The notes beneath the pieces are model-generated. The model did no database searches, was not told where the DNA came from, and saw only the letters and a program-made list of their open reading frames with translations. Positions 1-11,194 of a stretch of DNA of 64,000 nucleotides are shown one piece after another. The translations under genes were made by a program, and so were the position numbers. This DNA comes from Ophiosphaerella korrae (taxonomy: Eukaryota; Ascomycota; Dothideomycetes; Pleosporales; Phaeosphaeriaceae): NCBI GenBank assembly GCA_028456385.1, contig JALNQF010000021.1, positions 62,001 through 126,000 on the forward strand. Reading direction: 5' to 3'. Every line of letters begins with the position of its first letter. Within the stretch, counting starts at the first letter, position 1.

Positions 1-298
1 TTTGATGGAGAAGAACACCACTATTAGCATTGCCCATCGTCTGTCGACCATCAAACGCTCAGATCGCATCATCTGCATCAATTCTAATGGTCAAGTTGCC
101 GAAGAAGGCACATATGCAGAGCTTTCCTCGCGTCCTAACGGAGCATTCAACAAGCTCATGGAATGGCAGATGAGCGGGGGCGAAGTAGAACCCAACAAAA
201 GGAATCCTCGACCAACTGAGGAAGAGGAAATAGAGGAGGACTTGGAGGACTTGGAGGAGGGCGAGTTGGAAGAAGAACCAAGCCGCACCAAGATGTGA
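1..298 (+). CDS. MDL1/ABCB10-like mitochondrial ABC half-transporter, C-terminal end (partial)
   Basis: The frame is open from the left edge and stops at 296-298. About 98 residues remain of the C-terminal end of an ABC ATPase domain. The H-loop is visible as ISIAHRLST, followed by the usual D-R-I-I-C and G-x-Y-x-E-L segments. The 'FNKLMEWQM' stretch is what I associate with the fungal mitochondrial half-transporters of the MDL1/ABCB10 group, which sit in the inner membrane and export peptides or related solutes. The last ~35 residues are an acidic Glu-rich tail, which is common in fungal members. Walker A, Walker B and the membrane domain lie outside the window. It is probably a housekeeping gene marking the left border of the metabolite locus. 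Assignment to MDL1 rather than another ABCB half-transporter is likely but rests on a short segment. Confidence 0.75.
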   Translation, partial: LMEKNTTISIAHRLSTIKRSDRIICINSNGQVAEEGTYAELSSRPNGAFNKLMEWQMSGGEVEPNKRNPRPTEEEEIEEDLEDLEEGELEEEPSRTKM

Positions 299-921
299 AT
301 GGCGCCTCAGCGATAACATCACGGCGGATCACAGCAACTATTAGGCGTGAAATCTACACTCTCCCGCAAATGGTCCTCGGATCCGAAGCGTCAAACGTGC
401 AGTACAATCCTTGAATTCCCCTGGCGCCCTCAACAACATACATCTCGACCTAGCGTACATTGCTAGCCCAGGGTATCATCACTGATCTACTTGCACGGTG
501 CAACATTGACGTGGTGGCGTACACACATGCCACCACGTACGACGAGGTGGCCTTGACGCCCCATTTGTAGTACTAATTTCGTGCAGAGGAAACGACTTTG
601 TATATTAAAACCACTCTCAGTAAAAATTTTAGACTAACTAAGGAATACCCTTCATTCTGTTTGAATCCATTTGTGATGATCATGGTGATAAGGACGGGGG
701 ATGGTGTTGATGTTTATACAATGCACACCTATATACTTTCGCCCTGCACAGAGTAGAGGTTGGTTAATATCGTTACGGGATATGGGGTATCGAAACTGTT
801 TTATTATGCTTAGCGTTTACATCAATATTCATGCTTGGAAATTTTCACTTTGTCACGCAAGGGCAAGGTCCAGATAACAAAGAACATCCCAAGCTCTATT
901 GTGCTACGGTTTGTCTACTAG
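299..921. other. Intergenic region between converging genes
   Basis: It lies between the 3' end of the ABC transporter and the 3' end of the O-methyltransferase. I see no convincing coding frame, repeat or RNA gene. It should hold the two transcription ends. Confidence 0.6.
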
Positions 922-2368
922 TCAAGCCCCTAAAGTCAATTCAATCAATCCCAGCCCAATATTCGACCGGCGCACATTCGCGACCTCCAGCCTCCGATCT
1001 ACCTGCTTGATCAAATTTCTCCAGTCCTTCTCACTCCTCTGCTTGGCGCCCAACGTGACCATCATGCAAATGTCCACTTGTCTCATATAATTCTCTTCAA
1101 ACCTTGTAACCACACCGCGATCCGGAAGCACCACATCGTTGATGAGCAGCCGGGTGCCGGGCTTACATCGCTCTAGCGCGGGAACTACTTGTTGAATCAA
1201 CTTGATCGCGTCGCTGTCGTTGTTGTTGTGTAAAACCTGTCGTAGAAGGAATACCAATGGTTCGGTTTTGGAGTAAACAGGCTGAGGAGTAAAATAATCA
1301 TATGCCTGGAATGTTATCCGCGAAAATACGTCGCGTTCTTGAGTAAGCGAGACAGGCATGATGTGAGCGGATTTGTCCTGGACTATAAATTGCAGCAATG
1401 GAAAAGCCTACGGCCGGTTAGCAATGGGGATTTCAAGAAGACAAGAGCGTAATAATTCACTTACGCGCGCAAGGCCCACGGAGATATGTCCATTTCCACC
1501 ACCGATATCAACAACGGTCCCCTCGCCCAACGATGCCCAGGGGAATCCATTGTGCAAATCACTGATTTGTCGCTCAACTACACAACATATTAATCAGCGG
1601 TTATTCCTCAATCGAGAGATAATTTTTGATAGACTCACACTCTGACCAGCTAACCATCGCATTCGCAAATCGCTGTGCTTGTTGCGGGTGTTGCTCGTAG
1701 TACTCATACAACGCAGCACCACCATATCTATGGGAAAATGGCGAATGCTTGGCATCCGAAACCATCGGTGACGCCTGGATCGCAGCAGATGCCGCAGAAG
1801 CAGCCGGAAACATGTCGTCCAGGCACATATCGCCTACATCGTAGAACCCGGGGTCTCGTACAAGGAGCGCTGAGCTAGCGGTATGCGTGTACGCTTCCTC
1901 ATCGCCCTCGCTCTCCACTTCAGCAAAGATGCGACGCGTTGCAAGCAATTTCATTATGCGGCTCGCTCGGTTCACGTCCATTTCTGCGTCTTGGGCAATC
2001 TCCTCGATCGTGGCCTTGGGCACGTCATTTGGACCTTTTGCAGTCTTTGAAGCCTTTGAGGGCAATGGGATGCTGTCGAAGAAACGGCGATTAAGCGCAA
2101 TTTGCATGCATGCAATGTCGTATTGGGAGAAAAAAAGTTGCTGGAGACTGTTCCTGGGTCCATTGACTAGGCGGAGAAGGTCTAGCGCGGCATCGTTTAA
2201 AAGCCCACGGAGAGCCTCATATTCCGCTGTTTCTGGCGTTTCTGATGCGTCAGGCGTGAAGTTTGGCGAGGGGAGGGAATGGGCAGCAAGGTACGAGGTT
2301 AGTTCTGAAGACAAGGAGGATATGCGCTCGGCTAGTGTGGCGATGGAGACGTCTTTGAGGTCGCCCAT
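922..2368 (-). CDS. SAM-dependent O-methyltransferase, fungal secondary-metabolism type
   Basis: Three exons on the minus strand: 2368-1639, 1577-1465 and 1407-922. The introns are 61 and 57 bp with GTGAGT and GTAAGT donors. They sum to 1329 nt, giving 442 residues, the usual length of fungal plant-type O-methyltransferases. The N-terminal half (about 60-220) is the helical dimerisation/winged-helix region. The SAM-binding loop VVDIGGGNG is at about residues 265-273 and is formed only after splicing exon 1 to exon 2. The catalytic-base region follows as LLRQVLHNNND. The enzyme should transfer a methyl from SAM to a phenolic hydroxyl in the cytosol. It lies 0.6 kb from an acyltransferase and 10 kb from a non-reducing PKS, so O-methylation of the polyketide product is the natural inference. 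The substrate cannot be read from sequence. Confidence 0.88.
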
Positions 2369-2454
2369 TGGTGCTGGATTTTTGAATAGGTGAATTTCTC
2401 AAGGTTTGAATGAAGTACTGTGGTGGTCTTGCAAATACGATTATCGGTAGCGCT

Positions 2455-2462
2455 CTATATAG
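2455..2462 (-). promoter_or_regulatory. TATA-like element upstream of the O-methyltransferase
   Basis: CTATATAG lies about 90 bp upstream of the O-methyltransferase ATG at 2368. Position and sequence fit a TATA box, but no transcript start is known. Confidence 0.35.
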
Positions 2463-2987
2463 CTAGCGCGACAAATATCACGTGGCGCAAATTACGACTC
2501 AAGAAGCGACATATATATTTGCCAGGAGGCCAGCCAATCATGCATGTTGGGGATCAACGGGGAAGTACACTTAATAACTGGGTATCCGGCATTGCGAAAG
2601 CTTATTTGGCCGAGAATTCTACAAATGGATAAGCGCGGGGCTGAATAATTGGGAGTTGCAACTTCTGATGGAAAAAGGAGTCGTTGTGTTACCAACAATC
2701 TTGAAAGACCAACTCTAGTGGGAGGGTAGGAACTTGACGATCATACGGTTTAAGGGTACTCCCGTGTTTTGACTGTCCGCATTTGGACTGGCGGGACGAA
2801 ATTTGTCCCCGGTCAATAATAGATTTAAGTTTGAAGCGACGGACTCTGACATTCTCAATATTAATTGTAACTACAATGATAGCCAAGATCTTATTCAATT
2901 CATGTACACTAAGTTCACTAGCGACTTATTCTGAGTTCATATTGACACACCCATGACCACAGCTGCGTGCTTATTATCTTCGCCCTG

Positions 2988-4742
2988 TCAAGGTGCGTCG
3001 TCTGGGAGCTTCTGAGCTTGTGTTTGGGCGTCGCAACAATCTGAGAACCGAGTCAGCATCAACAGTTGGGATGAGATGAAAGGGGGCGGACTTTTCACTA
3101 TCCGATATGGGACCTTGCCTATCTTTAATCCTTTACCAAGTTCCCGGGCGGTCATCTCGAGTACCTCTTTCACAAGCTCTTCACTATAGAAGCTCTCATT
3201 CCAGGTTGCTGAAAGGGTGATTTCGTCGCCCCAACTCCATGGGTTGAATGTTATCATGGGCGTGGCGCTCTCTGGAAAGACCCAGAAATCGGTAACGCGC
3301 AATTGAGTTCCAGATACGTTGTTGTCATCGCTGGGATATTCTCTTTTGATAAGAGAGTCCATTTTTCCGAAACTGCTTATAATTGGGGTTTTAGGAAACG
3401 GACACCCTGGCAATGAGAATGAAGAGAACAGCCTCGTCATCCTTTGTATGTACGGCTCAGCAAGTTGTAATAAGCTCAACGTTTTTCCGTTCGCTGAACC
3501 AGGATCTTTGTAACTTTGGACATCCTGGGAATAGAATGTGTTCAGTTCATAGGCCAGGGTACTGAAACTCTTTGTGGGGACAGTTGCGCCATTTTTCAAG
3601 TGCTTTACGACTCCCTCAATACGTAATGGAAGTCCCGAGACATACGACCCAACTGGCTGCAAACAATCTTTGGCACCAGCTACAATCAATGACTTTCGAA
3701 GATCCACGGGCGCAAATATGGCATAGGAATCTGCGTCTGGATCCTGAGGGAATTCTGCAGTGGTCCGGATAATCGCTGCGTTTATAGCGCTCGTAACTGA
3801 CACTGCTTGGTCATGGCAAGCAATGGCTATTTCTTCTGAAATTTTAGTACCCATGCGTATAGCTGCTCGAGCGCAAGTCGTCGGATTTGCTGTGTCAGAG
3901 CCTGGAAGTGTAGGAATACCAATGCTTTTGCCTTTAGTCAATGTGTTCATCAGATCATCAGCGTCCTCTGCGTCACTCCTAGAAGATATACTGCGGATAT
4001 GTTTGTGTATAAGATATTCGAGGCTTGGCGATGCTTGGCTGATTTGCTGCTGCTGAATAGAACTGCTAGGAGCAGCATCAAGCCCATTTTTCACTAGATT
4101 TGCCAGTGTAGATAGCAAAACATCGCCCAACATGACTAATCCGAAACCATCAATACGCCAATGTGGGGCCCGAAGGACTATTTGACTTGGATCTGGAAGC
4201 CAGTAACATGTAGTAATACTCGGTTTTTGAATGAGTTTGGAGAAAAGTGAATCGACATTGGGGCAGCCAGGCTGTGACGAAAAGGTATCGCGGAAGTTAT
4301 AGCTGCTGGATGGCTGTTGACTGACCATCAATGGATGGCTACGGCTGGTAGCATCTGGTGAAAATATCTCAGCGCGGATGCTTGGGTACAGTCGTCCAAC
4401 TTTTTCCCAAGCTCGTGCAATATACTCGTCCCCTTTTACTACGTGCGACGGGAACTGGACCTGGAGGACCACGTGTACGGAGGCATGATCCAGATTAGAT
4501 GAAGCTCCAAAGGTACTTAGTTGCTCAAAAAAAAGCTCGAGCGTCCCCGCTGGACGACATAAATTGTCAGGATTGTGTATTGGCGTTGTTGGTGGCGTTG
4601 ATCTTGCAAGTGGAATTGTATGTACCAATTTTTGTCTAGGCCGCCTCAAAGGATTTGTCCATAGCCATTTGTAAACAGTTGAAAAAACTGAAAGTGGACT
4701 ATACATTCTATAAATTGGACTAGAGAAGCGTTTGTGGTGCAT
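2988..4742 (-). CDS. Tri3-like acyltransferase of the condensation/BAHD-like fold
   Basis: A single exon of 584 residues from ATG 4742. The active-site motif HxxxDG is present as H194-W-R-I-D198-G. A late segment with N-P-W-S-W-G-D-E-I resembles the DFGWG-type structural motif of this superfamily. Overall layout and length resemble trichothecene 15-O-acetyltransferase (TRI3) relatives, which use an acyl-CoA to esterify a hydroxyl on a natural product. The first ~60 residues are basic and poorly conserved, and Met13 could be an alternative start. The gene is divergent from the P450 at 5516 and shares a 0.77-kb intergenic region with it, which suggests co-regulation. Donor and acceptor cannot be inferred. 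It is more likely a tailoring enzyme of the local PKS than a trichothecene gene, because no trichodiene synthase is in view. Confidence 0.8.
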   Translation of the reverse strand: MHHKRFSSPIYRMYSPLSVFSTVYKWLWTNPLRRPRQKLVHTIPLARSTPPTTPIHNPDNLCRPAGTLELFFEQLSTFGASSNLDHASVHVVLQVQFPSHVVKGDEYIARAWEKVGRLYPSIRAEIFSPDATSRSHPLMVSQQPSSSYNFRDTFSSQPGCPNVDSLFSKLIQKPSITTCYWLPDPSQIVLRAPHWRIDGFGLVMLGDVLLSTLANLVKNGLDAAPSSSIQQQQISQASPSLEYLIHKHIRSISSRSDAEDADDLMNTLTKGKSIGIPTLPGSDTANPTTCARAAIRMGTKISEEIAIACHDQAVSVTSAINAAIIRTTAEFPQDPDADSYAIFAPVDLRKSLIVAGAKDCLQPVGSYVSGLPLRIEGVVKHLKNGATVPTKSFSTLAYELNTFYSQDVQSYKDPGSANGKTLSLLQLAEPYIQRMTRLFSSFSLPGCPFPKTPIISSFGKMDSLIKREYPSDDNNVSGTQLRVTDFWVFPESATPMITFNPWSWGDEITLSATWNESFYSEELVKEVLEMTARELGKGLKIGKVPYRIVKSPPPFISSQLLMLTRFSDCCDAQTQAQKLPDDAP

Positions 4743-5515
4743 AGAAGTTGGTTGTACGATGAGAGAACAGACCGCGGATTGGGCAAGCCCGCATGTTAAA
4801 CTAATAAATAATGGAAGTCAAATCAAAATAGTTTCTAAGCCCCAACATCTGGGCTTATCATGCGACGTGACTATCTTTTGATAATTGTATTGAGGCTGAA
4901 TATTTCATATTTACATCCTTGCGGAAGGGTTAGCTAAGAGCTACGCTTACCTTCCTGCGAAAAAAGTAGATAGGGATGACGACACCCTAGTAGCCCATTA
5001 ACTGTTCAAACTGAAGCGGGACAGGATGATAGCAGCTCTGGAGATTGTAATATCGAATGGGAGACTTCGATTTACCTGAGCAAAGAAATCCTTGACATTG
5101 AGGCTGGGTGCGAAATCTTTGATAGGCTATGAAATCGACGTTGTTGTTTGTAATTCCTAACGTAAGGCTTATTTTTAGGGCGAGCTTAATCTTGCGCTGT
5201 GCCTTGTTAGGTCCCGAACTAAGTCCCGGTCTTGTCGGAGTCCGAGGTTTACTGGGGTGACGGTTGATATTACCCGATGAGTGATGGCGATGTGTTGAAG
5301 TTCTTCAGATTTGTTCCACATCCCAATTCGCAAGCACGCCCCGCGCTTTCAGCCCACCTGGGCACAGTAACAATAGTTGCGATGACATGCATTCGTGCCC
5401 CTCACACGTGATACCGTCAAGACCAACCTTTGTATCAGCGGCGTCCAGCTGCTCGGCTGATAGAAGCATTGAATTTCCATAAGCTTTAGAATTAGAAACT
5501 ACCGATGACTGCGTC
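4743..5515. promoter_or_regulatory. Divergent promoter region of acyltransferase and P450
   Basis: A 773-bp interval between two divergent start codons (4742 minus, 5516 plus). It must contain both promoters. I see no clear coding sequence. One 81-codon frame on the minus strand (5305-5550) overlaps the P450 start and looks accidental. Confidence 0.5.
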
Positions 5516-7282
5516 ATGGAATATTGTATCGCAATACTAATCTTTCTCATCGGTTACGCACTCTTCACAGCCGTCTGGCGCCTATATTTTGGGCCCTTGA
5601 GCCATATTCCAGGCCCACGTCTCGCAGCTCTCACAGGGTTGTAAGTACATAGAGTTAGCTACTTGAGGCTACAATCTTACTATTTGTCACTTAGATACGA
5701 AGCTTACTACGATGTATGGCTTGATGGACAGTATACCTTCAAAATAATTGAGCTTCACAAACAGTATGGACCTATCATCCGGATTTCTCCCAGTGAGCTC
5801 CATATTTCCGCTCCAGTATGTTGTATGCGCTTCAAACGGACAAATCTCAAGTGAACGATAATAGGATTTCTATGAAATCATCTACGCCAGTTCTTCTCAA
5901 ATACGGAAGGTTGATAAATATCCCTTGTCTACCAGGTTTATCGGTTTAGACCTGTGTGTCTTTTCCACACTCAAACATGAACTACATCGCCAACGTCGTT
6001 CTGCCCTACAACCGTATTTCAGCATGGCAAATGTGAGAAGACTACAGCCAGTCATACAGGAGAGACTACGTGTCATGATTAGGCGTATGAATGAGTTTAA
6101 GGATACGGGTGAGGTGCTGAATGCGAGCTACATGCTTTCAGCACTCGGTAATGGTGAGATCGATGATGACAAAATCAAACTGGGGCTGACAAAAACCAAA
6201 AAGATATTGTTAATATCTACTCTTTCGCACGATGCGATTATAGACTTGGTAAGGCTTTCATCGAGTCTTGAATGCGGTAGTATCAAGGCTGAAAAACACC
6301 AGAGTCCCCAAATTTCGACCCTTCTTCGAGAGACGCAGCTCTCGCTGGCCTTCATTCAATTCATTTTATGAAGTATGTCCCATGGGTCCAGAACTTGATG
6401 AAAGCCCTGCCAGAGGCTATGATACAGTGGTTACAGCCAGCGCTAGCTTCGTTTCTCGCACAACAACATACATCACGGGCACAAGTCGAGAGAATCAAAG
6501 CAGGCAATAACGAAGAGTGGCGTGAAAAGGATCATCCAACAATTTTCCATGCTATCATGGGCTCAAAACTTTCATCCTGTGAAAAGAGGGTGGAACGCTT
6601 ATCTGACGATGCCCAAATACTGGTTATGGCCGGAACGCTGACTACAGCGTCAACTCTAGAGTTGATAACGTTTTGGCTGCTTAGCAAACCGGAAATGCTC
6701 CAGAAACTCAAGCACGAATTGCGAACGGCAATACCCTCGATCGAAGATTTGGGCACAGTTCCGCTTGCTGCCCTAGAAGCCCTACCTTATTTGACAGCTG
6801 TCATCAAAGAGGGCTTACGATTGAGTTACGGCCTCTCGACACGCTCACAAAGAATTGATCCTGATAATCCTATCTTATTTAAAGACAGTGTCACAGGCAA
6901 AGAATGGTTGATACCGCCAGGAGTTCCAGTTAGTATGAATAGTGTGCAGCTTCACCGTAATGAGGATACCTTCTTCGACAATCAGAATTTTGTCGCTGAA
7001 CGTTGGCTTGGAGAAGGTAAGAAGCTGGATCGATATCTTACTTCGTTTTCCAAAGGGACTCGCAATTGCTTGGGTATTAACCTTGCGTATGGGGAGCTCT
7101 ATCTTACATTAGTTTACATGTGGAGGTTGTGGGGCAGCAAAGGTGCAACACTATGCGACGACATAGGAGTACTCGATTTGTTCCATACCACTCTATCTGA
7201 TGTCGAAATGAAAGCGGATCATTTCATCCCTACGCCACAAAAGGGATCTAAAGGCGTCCGTATCAAAGCATATAGGACTTGA
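5516..7282 (+). CDS. Cytochrome P450 monooxygenase (fungal, TRI4/CYP65-like style)
   Basis: Five exons: 5516-5640, 5695-5815, 5865-6153, 6204-6248 and 6303-7282, totalling 1560 nt and 519 residues. The splice choices restore family motifs, for example A-P-D-F-Y-E-I-I-Y at exon 2/3 and Y-R-L-E-S-P-N-F-D-P at exon 4/5. An N-terminal membrane anchor (residues 1-25) is followed by the proline hinge 'IPGPRLAAL'. The I-helix AGTLTTAS, the K-helix ExxR (E-G-L-R), and the heme loop [10 protein letters not shown] with Cys449 are all intact. It should be an ER-bound, NADPH-reductase-dependent oxygenase. Position between the acyltransferase and the membrane-protein gene supports a tailoring role in the PKS pathway. 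Exon 4 is only 45 nt, so automated calls may miss it. Confidence 0.88.
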
Positions 7283-7486
7283 AATTTGGGACCATGTGGG
7301 GGTGTCGGAATGATATTTGGCGTGAAGTTGATCATTTATTTTCACCGACTTCCGAAGACCTTAAACCGCGACCAAGACTTGTGTTGACTCTGAGAATCGA
7401 CGACGGGGCCCTGAGAATCTCCATTATCGTATATCTTTGGTTCTCAGTAAACACTACTTAAGTAGTATAAGTAATGCCGACTGGTA
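7283..7486. other. Short spacer between P450 and Tc1/mariner element
   Basis: P450 3' flank up to the TA target site at 7485-7486. I see no gene here. Confidence 0.5.
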
Positions 7487-7515
7487 CAGTCACGGGACAA
7501 AAGTTTGGTTCGCGA
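7487..7515 (+). repeat. Left terminal inverted repeat of the Tc1/mariner element
   Basis: It begins CAGTCACGGGACAAAAG just inside the TA target site. It pairs with 8747-8776 read in reverse complement, allowing a few mismatches and one gap. Confidence 0.8.
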
Positions 7516-8746
7516 AGCGACGCGTCGATGCGCCCCTCATCAACACCCAACCCCCAAACAACTACCAAAATGCCACAACGCCGTCAATTTGGCCGGGAAA
7601 TAAGTGGCAATGCAAGAATAGCCACCCGATTAACCCCAGAGCAACGCGAAAGAGTTGGCAGAAGAATTTCGCGTCACCTCTAAATGTATACGCGACACCT
7701 TGCGACGATAGTAGCTCCACCACACCATAAAGGACCTACCCCGATCTAGGCGTCCTAAGATACTATCGCAACGCGACAAGCGAGTGCTGTTTCGAATAGC
7801 TCGAAAATATCCTAAGATAGAGTATAGGCAGCTCCTTAAAGAAGCCGCCCTTACTAAACAAATATTAGCCAAAACTGCGTATAGAGCACTTAAGAGATAT
7901 AACCTAAAGAACTTTAGATGTAAGCGTAGACCTAAGATTACTTAATTTACAGCAAGGAGAAGGAAGGCGTAGGAGAGGAAGTAGTAGTATTTTAACTAGA
8001 AGAGGAGGACTATGCGCTTCTCTAATAAGTGTTCTGTTTAGAAAGGCTCTAGTGCTAACTAGGAGTAGTGCTTCTACTATCCTTATAAGAAATAGAGGCA
8101 TAAGATAATAGAGGAGCATAATACGTTACGTCCTCCTGCGTAGATAGTGTAGGGGTTAATCTAGATTAATAGGAGGAGGAGGGTGCAGAAGAGCCTACTA
8201 GTAGTTATAGAGAGAGACCTTAATGCCTGCTATAACGGCTACTTAGCTTAGAGTTATATCTAGGTACTAGAGAAAGGCCTCCTCTGTAATTATTAGAGAG
8301 GTAATCTGTTCTAGCAAGATAATGCGCGTATACACACTACGCGAGCGACTAGCGACTAGTTGTAGAGGCATTGTATAAACGTCGTTAACTTTCTACCCTA
8401 CTTACTAGACCTTAACTCTATTGAGCACATATAGTGGGCACTTAAAAGGAAGGTACACAAGCTTTACCTAGAGCTAGCTACAATTAGCAAGTCTACAGAG
8501 AACTAGGAGCGACTGTGCAAGGCATTAAAGGAGGCGTAGAAGAAGATCCCTGATTCGTACATCAAGGCGCTTATTCTATCTATACTGCGACGCCTTGCTG
8601 CTGTAAGGCGTACGCATAGTTATTAAACAAAATATTAAGTTTTTTACAATAAAATAATACCTCTTTTATGTTACTACGACTTCTGGGTGGCAAGCAATGG
8701 TGGGGTACAGAGCTGTGTTGAGATGTTCAAGCCTCGTATTCGGCTG

Positions 8747-8776
8747 TCGGTGAACCGAACTTTTGTCCTAGCACTG
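8747..8776 (-). repeat. Right terminal inverted repeat of the Tc1/mariner element
   Basis: The reverse complement begins CAGTGCTAGGACAAAAG, next to TA at 8777-8778. It matches the left terminal repeat. Confidence 0.8.
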
Positions 8777-8982
8777 TACCTTGATTCATGCAACCAAAGT
8801 CTTCGATATGGCGCCAATAACCATGAAGGCCGCGCAAATTATTCATCTTTTTGCTACTTAATCTTCTCTTTCAAGGTAGTCTCATAAGATATTTCTCTAG
8901 TTGATTTTCTTTGTAAGTTAGAGGCGATATTTTGATATGCCACTAGCACTTGATCGTTGTTGAAAAGTCTTTTATAAGGCAA

Positions 8983-8998
8983 GGGGGGGGGGGGGGGG
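8983..8998. repeat. Homopolymer of 16 G
   Basis: An uninterrupted run of 16 G just downstream of the transposon. It is a sequencing and replication hazard with no evident function. Confidence 0.9.
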
Positions 8999-9020
8999 TT
9001 TGGAGTTTTGTCTCATTCGA

Positions 9021-10424
9021 CTACCGATGCTGCGGTGGCATAGCCAATTCTACCTCACTCTCTGCGTTGGCAGAAGGTCTACCGATTAATACCCATCTTT
9101 TTTTCCTTGGGTTAAGGTTCGCAAGTGGAATCGAATCTCTTGCCTCATCCGCATTATTGTAAGCAGCTAGCTTTACAGGCACGCTACCAGTCGCGCGAGC
9201 ATTATCGCCACTACCACCGCTACCTCCAGACCTGACCAGTCGAGAGATAGAACTGCCAGCTTGTTTGGCTAAGTAGACAGACGGCTTAGGAGCAGTGGGT
9301 ACTGTTAGAACAAGTATTGCAGCGGTCATTTCGAGGAGAATACAGATGCCAGCTTTGGAGAAATTGAAGGTAACGTCGTTTGATTCGGCGTACACAAATG
9401 AAAGTACTGTTCTAGCAATAGCTGCGGCAACTGATCTATAATTGTTCAATCAATACCGGGGTAGAAATTATATAGCTTGAATAGGTGCAACTTACATAGC
9501 TCCAATGAAGAATACAAACGAGACGCCTATCCGCCTATTCAAAGGCAATCGTAGCCTCCAAATGATGCCCTGCGGAAGCATCAGAATGATGAAGTCTATC
9601 ACCGCATTGAGGACCCCCGTGACGATAGGTAGTTGCCTTGTATTAACGCAATGGCCTCCGGGGATCGACCTGTCCCACCAGTACTCGCGTGGTTTGCAGG
9701 AAACAGCATCAATCATGATGGCGATGAAATACATGAGGACGTTAACAATGGCAACACTGTAACAGATCCACTTGAAACCGACACGTGTCCCGTTTGATGC
9801 AAATAGGTTAGTCCATTCGATCAGAATGAGTGGTTTCAAGGCCATCATAACAGCCTCGTAGAAGATAGTCCCGTAGAAACCATTCTAAGCCTTTAGTTAG
9901 TTGGTTCGCTCAGATTAGGAGAAAATTGGATGCTCCAAGGGAACTTACGCGATAGAATGGGGCCAGGCCACTAATACGGAAATTCCACATATGAACGAAG
10001 TGTCCTGTAGTATGGTTCATCTTGAGCCAGAATGCGCAATGCGCAACGTATACGCCCTACCAACATGTCATAATCAGTACGTTGCATCCATTGAGTAATT
10101 TTTACGTGTCAGACAGATTTGGCAGAGAGTGGATGTGAACATACAAACGTCGGGACTAGGAGATCTGTGGACGAGTCAGATATATAGATGATTATCAGAC
10201 GCCTGAATGGCCAGAATCTAAAGCTGCTTACAGTCTACAAGTCTTGGAAGCTTCAAGAGGACGAATTTTGCGTAGAGCCTGAGGGCAACGAAAATTGTCG
10301 TAATAGTAAGACAATAGGTATAAATTGCGATTACGGCATCGTTGTGATTTGGTGGGTTTTCGAGGTTTTGCACAGCACCATCAGGTGCAGGCATAGCAGG
10401 ACCATTGGGATCAAAATCAGCCAT
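9021..10424 (-). CDS. Rhodopsin-domain (SAT4-family) integral membrane protein
   Basis: Five exons on the minus strand: 10424-10232, 10164-10145, 10056-9949, 9884-9496 and 9435-9021, totalling 1125 nt and 374 residues. Exon 2 is only 20 nt and is needed to join V-D-Y-L-L-V-P-T-F in frame. The predicted protein has about seven hydrophobic helices, starting after a ~30-residue polar N-terminus. It carries family signatures 'FWLKMNHTTGHF', 'CKPREYWWD' and 'LPQGIIWRL'. The C-terminal ~120 residues are cytoplasmic, with Gly/Ser-rich stretches. Such proteins are abundant in Pezizomycotina. Some lie in secondary-metabolite clusters, and their biochemical role is mostly unknown. It diverges from the GST gene across 0.77 kb. 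Membership in the metabolite pathway is a positional inference. Confidence 0.8.
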
Positions 10425-11194
10425 TGCCGTTTTTTACCGAGTACGGTGGCTGAGGCGAAAACGTTCATGGGAAGTTGAGTGAGAGATGAGACCGGGAGAA
10501 GTAAGCAAAATTGTTCTCACCACCGAACCCCTGCCAAAGGATTGTCTTTCTCACTCCCGGGCAGTTTTGCCGCTGATAAGCATAGTGATGTGGTGACACA
10601 GCATCGCTAGCTGTCAGCTTCGACATTTGACCAATCATGCAACAAAAACCATCGAGGTGGATTCGGTGATCTACAGGGAACTTGCTGCCTTTCCACTGCC
10701 TCGGTTGCTTATATTAAGCGATTATGTGAGGTGGCGTAAATGCCATAGTTTTTCTATATCCCCGATCGCCAGCAGCCCTTGTTCTGGAGAAATTGACCTC
10801 ATCCCTTGTTATCTTCGATGGTACTTGCTTAAACAGCCGCGCAGTGATTGAATACATACTTAGTAGTACCAGAGCTAGAAAGAGCTATAAAATTTTGGTA
10901 TCTATTACTAGTCAATGTTCGTAGTAGCCAAAGCTTAATCTGCCTCAAAGTGGGGCGGAAACGTGGCTCTAATGTTACACATCATAGTATCCCATCCATA
11001 CTGGGTGGTGCAGCAAAAACATCGGCAGATGATGACATCATCTTATTTTTAATTTATTGGTGATACAGAAACAGAAGACCCCACATCTGGCGTACGTAAT
11101 ACAGGGATTTCAACACACAAATAGGCACGACTGTTTCCACACCACTCCTTGTGACTGACCGTCCTACTAGTAACTGATTCCAACGTGAATTACC
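10425..11194. promoter_or_regulatory. Divergent promoter region of membrane protein and GST
   Basis: A 770-bp interval between start codons at 10424 (minus) and 11195 (plus). No coding potential beyond chance frames is visible. Confidence 0.5.

Larger units (their letters stand above)
7487..8776 (+). mobile_element. Decayed Tc1/mariner-family DNA transposon
   Basis: A 1.29-kb element bounded by TA dinucleotides at 7485-7486 and 8777-8778 and by imperfect ~30-bp inverted repeats (7487-7515 and 8747-8776). Both ends read CAGT... and share GGACAAAAGTT. Transposase remains are readable on the plus strand. The N-terminal helix-turn-helix part starts at ATG 7570 (MPQRRQFGREISGNARIATR...) and shifts frame near residue 28. 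The D-L-N-x-I-E-H-I-x-W catalytic-core motif is near 8400, and a C-terminal K-A-L-K-E-A segment follows. There are many in-frame TAG/TAA codons, several where a Trp or Gln codon is expected. The pattern fits C-to-T change at CpA on both strands, the RIP signature. It is non-autonomous and dead. It lies inside the metabolite locus between the P450 and the membrane protein. Confidence 0.85.

Noticed and set aside
2988..4742. Reading the acyltransferase as evidence for a trichothecene cluster
   Set aside because: No terpene synthase or other TRI genes are present. Tri3-like enzymes occur in many fungal pathways, and here the core enzyme is a PKS.
8687..8887. A 66-codon plus-strand frame at the right end of the Tc1 element
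   Set aside because: It overlaps the terminal inverted repeat and flank, with no transposase motif.
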